DNA from: Heterobilharzia americana
Taxonomy: Eukaryota > Platyhelminthes > Trematoda > Strigeidida > Schistosomatidae
DNA: 64,000 bases
Direction of reading: 5' to 3'
Assembly: GCA_944470555.2 (NCBI GenBank)
Contig: OX104129.1
Coordinates: forward strand, 50,625,998 to 50,689,997
Part shown: one piece after another, positions 58,395 to 64,000 of the stretch
Layout of the letters: each line of letters begins with the position of its first letter
How positions within the stretch are numbered: position 1 is the first letter of the stretch
Position numbers and translations under genes: made by a program
The notes under the pieces: model-generated
What the model was told of the DNA's origin: nothing
Seen by the model: only the letters and a program-made list of their open reading frames with translations
The model's database searches: none

Positions 58395-59914
58395 ACTTTT
58401 TTCACATTCGTCGATTGCTTTATGTATATCAATGTAAGGCTTTTGACTAGCTAAGAGTAAATTTATCTTCGCTCATCTCCGAAATCCATATTGCTTCGGA
58501 TAATAAATGAGTTCACATTACAGTTTTCATTTATTCGAAACATTGACTGCGTTAGGTCTGATTGAAGAAAGTGCTTGTTAGCGATTTTTCCGTAGTCTGT
58601 GTACAAAAATAAAGAATGTTACATTCTTGGTTGATCCAGAAATACTAACTGTTTCCTTTTTCATCTAGGTCTATTAAAGATGTCCATATCAAAACTCCAA
58701 ATAAGGTCTAAGAGTTAGTCAAAATCTCTAAAACCACTTTCAGGTAGTGTGGCTAAAACTTATTGATACACTTACAGCATTATGGTGAAAATATATATAT
58801 TGTTTGAATTAAACCGTAAAAGTTCATAAACGGAAGTTTGCAGCATTAATTTGGAACGCAGTAAGCTTGGCATAGAAATGTTGTTTTTCCACTTGCTTCT
58901 CCTCATCGGCCATACCCCAATACAATAGTTAGCTAACCCAGTTTGTTCACTTGACCATCCGTAGTAACCAGAGCTTATACAGCAGCCATCTTCACTGGTG
59001 AAAAGGAATGTGACTCTAGTATTATATTCTTGTAAATTCTAATGACAATGGAAAAGATAAAACAATAGGGAAGAATGTATACTGAAACTTTATAATGTGA
59101 TCAGTCTACGAAAATTTAATCTCTATTCAGACGATACTTTTGCAAAAAAGCTAAACACTGTTTCATGAACAGTTGGAAGAAATGAATATCAAGCGAAGTT
59201 CTTATCAAAGCGCATAACATTAACAAGCACAAAAGCCTGAGTATAGACAGCCTATTAAAAGTCCCTGTTGTCAAATTCATAATTTTCAGATGATACCTTA
59301 AGTGAAGTTGTGATATAACTCTTTATAATTGTGGTGAAGATTTCTTTTGAAGTAAATAAATCATGCTGTGTAATCTTTGGTCGAATGAAACTGTGATCAT
59401 AAAATGAGTACAAAGTATCTCATATGCCAAATTCACGTACATTTAATTTTTCCAGTGTCCAGGCAGAATTAGTTACATTGAGTGCATGCTCAGAAAAGTT
59501 TTCTGTCACATTTCTGAACATAATCCAACACAGCCAAGTAAAAAGTGATAGAACCTACTTGGAACTTTCTGAACTTGGATATCCGATAAGTAGATGAAAT
59601 CCGATCGGTGTTATCAAATCATTTAAAATAATTCGTGATACTATTCCTAACCCCATCATTGGCAAAAGAATTATTCCGTTATACATAGCTGAAGCTTTCA
59701 CAAGTTATTTGAGTTAATCGAAACTATGTATTTAAAAGAATTTCGAATGACTTCATCCTTCTCATTGACCATACACAGTTATATTTTGCACTGATAAGCT
59801 TTGTAAATAAATCCTTCCTTCTGTCCACCTTACTATCTTCTTCTTACCGTCTGATATAATCATTCATCCATCTCATTGATTATCATAATTATGTAACATT
59901 ACTATTTCAATAGA
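58395..59914. other. Non-coding interval
   Basis: AT-rich, nothing recognisable. Confidence 0.35.
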
Positions 59915-60075
59915 TGTTATTTGTTTGGACGGAATAGGCAGGAAGCCCTAGACCTAGGTTTCATGCTTGTTGGTACTTGTCTACAATATGCATCTGCAAC
60001 CCCAAGAGATCTGACATCCCCTGTGAGATTTGAACCCAACTCACCCAGTACTGTTGAGTCTACATTGAAATCTGA
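59915..60075 (-). mobile_element. tRNA-derived hammerhead SINE relic (copy S7)
   Basis: On the plus strand CCCTAGACCTAGGTTTCATGC, a following TGGTACTTGTC and then TGAGATTTGAACCC (60024-60037) line up with the tail side, the reverse hammerhead (TTTCGTCC..GGACTCGTC) and the reverse B-box of the better copies. The ribozyme core is lost except GAAAC. The head end is near CCCAGTACTGTTGAGTC. Confidence 0.6.
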
Positions 60076-63000
60076 GCAAACTGTGATATTAATTTTTAAG
60101 TTTTCTGCTATCAGAAGAATAAAGTGGTTACTTTGAAGGATGAGTTAATACAGAACAAAAACTAAATATGTCAAATGATATGAAATAATGTCATGAATTC
60201 ATTGTTTTCCAGTATCAGACAGATAAGAACAGAAGACATATCTGACGATAACGTAGGATAAAAAACTTCATAAAAATGTTTGGTCAGGTATATCTTTCGT
60301 GAAGAACTACAAGCTATAATAGTTAAAGAAGAGATAAGAAGAGTTCTCAAGAAAACTAATATTTTTACTGTCGACTTCAAAAAGTGAAACTGTAACAGAA
60401 ATTCTCGAGATCTGTCTCTGAATTTTTAAGAAAGAAGTTCTTATTTTGAGCTTTGAATTGTCTTCAAACGATAAATATTACTTGATGGCATCTCATAGCA
60501 CTTTAAGATGCCACAGAAACTGTTATATTTTATGTGAACAGAGTGCTTCTTGAAACACATTTCCGAAGTTTACCCCATCTGGCTATCAATGTGAGAGTGA
60601 AAACAAGCAATAAGTACGTCAAAAAAAGCACATGGATTGCGTTAAGTTCGAAGAAATTAAAATGCATAAAATGGGAGTACGTTACGTGCATTAGATTAAA
60701 ATGAAACGATTCCAAGTGAAAGAATAACGGAAATCATAAGCAAAGTCACACGGATGCATCATTCTGCTTAGGCAGAGCAGATAAAATACAGACTTCTTTC
60801 GGACATATTACCGGGGTTTAAATAATAGATAACTACAGCTTTAGCTACACGTAAACATCTACTATTTCTACATAGAAAAATCTGTTAAAGCTTATTTCTT
60901 TGTTTGTACAATGAACATATCTCTGACACTGACAGATAGTTATAAACCTCCCTATTACAGACCTTATGGTACATTTTCAGTAACTGTTTGGACAGGCGTT
61001 TTACAAACTATGTGTACACATAAGTCCAAGAGAACCTAAAAGAATACTTGCTACATGCCTCGCATCAAATAAACAAATCATCCATCCTACAGAAGGACCA
61101 CTTCGATGTGGATGAAAAAATACTCAGTGCTCATCAGCATAGTTGGTACGTATTATTTCTTTCTGAAATTTTTCAATATCACTCAGTCTAAAATTCAACA
61201 AAAGTCACTGCCTGTTTCTCGTGATTCTAGAAACTCCATTTACAGCAGAACAGAGTAGCTGTATCCCCAAACTGTAGCGACAGTAAATCCTACCATGTAT
61301 ATGCTTCTTAAATGTGTTATTTTTTGTTGGAAATTAACCATATCCGGCAAACAATCCTAGGTTCGTCATACTGAATTTCATAATGTTCTGCTAAATATGT
61401 TCAGAATGAATTATTCCCCACCAAATGCAAGTAGAAGACTTACTCTTATTTGAGATGATGATCATTTTACCTTACGCCATTATAACAGAATACTTTTTCA
61501 AAGTATTTAGGTTCTGAGTCAATTTGCTTTTTCTTAATCCAGCTTGTTAATAAGAAAACCGAATTTCCCAACTCTATTATATCAGCTGTTAAAAGAATTC
61601 TATCTCCTGGAAGGAAACTGGAGTAATTCTGGTACATAATTTCATATTTTCAGGAGGAAATGTGAAACAACAACCCATTATTATACATTTTATGATCCCT
61701 AAAAGTGGTAGGAAGAAACTTTACTGCCTTTGCTTGAACTTAAATTGACTACTTTATGTGATCGTTATCCGTATTCTGGTGAATCCATAATAAGTAACTT
61801 ATGTGCCATATTCCTATTTCCAATTCAGACAAAGGCGTTAAGTATGTCAGAACTGCCTTTTTTGGATTATACTTCTGAATTTGACTCGGTTTCTAAACAG
61901 CTATTGTTGGGAGAGTTTGCTGGAAGATAAATTGCATCTTGAAGTGTAAAACTGCTAGATTCTTATTTATTCTGCAAGGAAGGAATTTTAAACAATAAGT
62001 AAGAAGCCACTCCACTTCACTACTTATTGAAATTAATGAGCCTGCAAACAATGTTCTTTCTCTTTTTTTCTTTCTTTCTCTCAACTGCAGATAATTTTAT
62101 CAAGTGTGCTGCTTGCCTAACAATATCCATTCAAATCCTTTCCGCTTCGGATTGTTCCCAACCAAACTACTTCTTAATACAAATGGGACACTGATTTTCT
62201 TTGAATGACCCAACAGTGAATCATACCAAATGTCCGATAGTTGGTTGAAGCCTAAGGTGTGAACAAGACTCATGCCAACTACTTTAGTTCAATTACTTTT
62301 TTCATGATCTGATTATACCTTGGGCTACTCCAACTTTTCTCCGAAATAAATAACATCAAATCGATTCTGCTGAACGTTTCTAACCTTCTGAATATATCTA
62401 AAAGTTTCTGTGACTACCCTCTCATGCAGTTCTAGAATATTCTCAACCTGTCTTTTTGCAGTTTAGCGATAAAATGAAATACAAACGCCGTGGTTGATGT
62501 CACTAGACTTTGAAATGCACAATAATGAATCATATTAATAGTCGTGAAACATTTTAATTGAATTTTAGGTTTTCAGACTGGTTGGATGAACCACCAACAC
62601 AACCGCATACAAATACTTAACTTTTTGCTCCTCCTTGTACAACAACCTCACAACAGCCAGTCGTCATGGCTCATTGGTAACAGTACCATTTTAACTAAAA
62701 TAATGGGAGTGTTAGTAATAAATAGTGATAATAACAGTAATCAGTCCTTCATTTCAAACAACACGTGTGGTACAATATGGAATACGCTGCACCCAGTGTT
62801 TCAACAAGTTCACTTTCCACACAATATTTTTATATGAAATAATTATTGTATCTGAATAGTGTTTATAATAACAGTTAGAAGAGCCGTAATGGGGAAGCAC
62901 CCACCTACATAAGAATTTGATTTGTGTACAAAGTCGAGCTTAATTTCGGAGGTGGTGGTTGATCCAGTCAGTATCAAATTCTGCAATTCCATATGGTTAT

Positions 63001-64000
63001 CGGAAGGATAGCCTATCTCCTACCGCGTATCGTTTTTTCGTTGATTTATTGTTAGCTTGAAAAAGGGCAGTTTGAAACCATTTTAAAAGTTTGCAAGAGT
63101 TAATGACGCGTTTAAAAGATGTATTTAATGGATTAAAACAAATTGAAATAAAGGAATTTTATGAAATATATTCGGTGAAAAATTTCTGGTAGCCCAAATT
63201 GTAAGCAGGCTGCTTTATGATTCCATCCTAAAATATTGTACAACTTATTAAATATGTTGAAATAATGCATACTAGGATTTTCATACTGCATAAGAATACT
63301 GTCTGAAATGAAGATAGTTTCGTAGTATACAATGTATCAAGTATGTCATCTTGGATTATACTTTTCTTCCTATCTTCCCCGGTCTTCCCATATTTTACTT
63401 ATATTTTTGTAAGAAATTTCGCTTGTCATTTTGGATAAAGAAGCTGAAACTGCGTGGCCCAACTCAGCCTTTACTTTTACACCTAGTTAGTTCCTACCTT
63501 TTGCCTATTCTTAGTTATTATGCCCACTTATTTTCTCCTTAATTCCAAAGAAAAAACTTTTGTATTGCGCAGAACTTCGAAGGTTGTCAGTAGTACTAGT
63601 GGTACATTGTTGATCCTTGTGATAAATACAATTATAAAAAAACTTCCTAGTTGTTATAAACAGCCAGTTGTAGTTATTTCAGCAGATGATGGGCTCTGTT
63701 TCTACTCACAGATTTTTTCTTGTTCATCCTTAGAAAAAATAAGAATCAAATACTTTGGCCTTCATGACTGCAAACAATAATGCAGTCATACCTTATTCAG
63801 TTTGTATATTATGTGGAAAACAATGTTAGAATAGATCTTATCAACCAACCTTGCGATAGCGAACAACTGTCTTGTCATATGTTGAAATGATCCTATCACT
63901 ATTTTTAATTGTGCAGTAAACCGCTAGTAATACTAGTATATTTCAAACGTTTTCCACATGGAGTAATTCTTTAATCTCAGATGGCTAGGATTCTTTACAA
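60076..64000. other. Long non-coding interval to the window end
   Basis: About 3.9 kb. Open frames at 61730-61930, 62586-62837, 63351-63542 and 63520-63780 have no recognisable similarity or domain pattern. A CTTT-rich tract lies at 62057-62082. If exons of a multi-exon gene are present, I cannot recognise them. Confidence 0.35.

Noticed and set aside
61620..61930. Possible 3' splice site (TTTTCAG at 61648-61654) followed by a 66-codon frame
   Set aside because: Frame does not connect to the site without stops and has no recognisable protein similarity.
62650..62700. A-box-like CATGGCTCATTGGTAACAG suggesting another SINE head
   Set aside because: No B-box or hammerhead follows at the expected distance.
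1..64000. CRISPR array, bacterial operon, rRNA or LTR retrotransposon
   Set aside because: No regularly spaced short repeats, no prokaryotic gene organisation, no rRNA sequence, and no paired long terminal repeats with primer-binding site were seen.

Overview
This 64 kb window is AT-rich, gene-poor animal DNA. Its content points to a blood fluke, genus Schistosoma or a close relative. Three independent signals support this. (1) Two families of RTE-clade non-LTR retrotransposon resemble schistosome SR2/Perere-3-type elements. (2) At least seven tRNA-derived repeats each carry a hammerhead ribozyme or its relic directly after the tRNA-like head; this is the architecture of the schistosome Sm-alpha SINE and its satellite. 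(3) An intronless rhodopsin-like receptor has degenerate DRY and NPxxY motifs, the profile of the flatworm-restricted PROF1 orphan receptors. The first six bases are AAGCTT, so the window probably begins at a HindIII cloning site. No database search was possible, so family names are from recognition.

Layout. 1-2133 is the 5' half of an RTE family A element on the minus strand, cut by the window edge. 5497-6894 is the only convincing host protein-coding gene, a 465-residue receptor in one exon. 7690-9195 is a 5'-truncated family A copy (minus). 14215-17212 and 20890-24110 are two longer family A copies (plus), each with a different internal deletion in the reverse transcriptase. 28990-33162 is a nest: a family B fragment, a headless tRNA-like scrap, then a complete family A insertion (29830-33148, minus) framed by a perfect 14-bp target site duplication. 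36107-36454 is a diverged fold-back palindrome. 39834-40300 is a little more than one tandem unit of a roughly 320-bp hammerhead repeat plus an inverted partial unit. 45587-45800 holds a tRNA-like head followed by a hammerhead whose core and stems look complete. 51229-51695 and 53339-54630 are family B 3' ends (minus), the second abutting a long (TA)n tract. 56958-58394 is a striking inverted repeat: two 367-bp arms differing at one position, 703 bp apart. The rest (most of 9.8-14.2, 17.2-20.9, 41.4-45.5, 45.8-49.9 and 60.1-64 kb) shows no recognisable coding sequence.

How the parts relate. The receptor is probably a peptide-type GPCR gene standing alone among repeats. The hammerhead SINEs have no protein of their own and presumably depend on RTE-type reverse transcriptase. 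Family A shows a similar dependence inside itself. Copies at 1-2133, 14.2 kb and 20.9 kb share the same pyrimidine-tract insertion and other lesions, so they descend from an already broken source and were either copied in trans or homogenised by gene conversion. Three family A copies that retain the catalytic region carry an extra Asn inside the usual F-A-D-D box.
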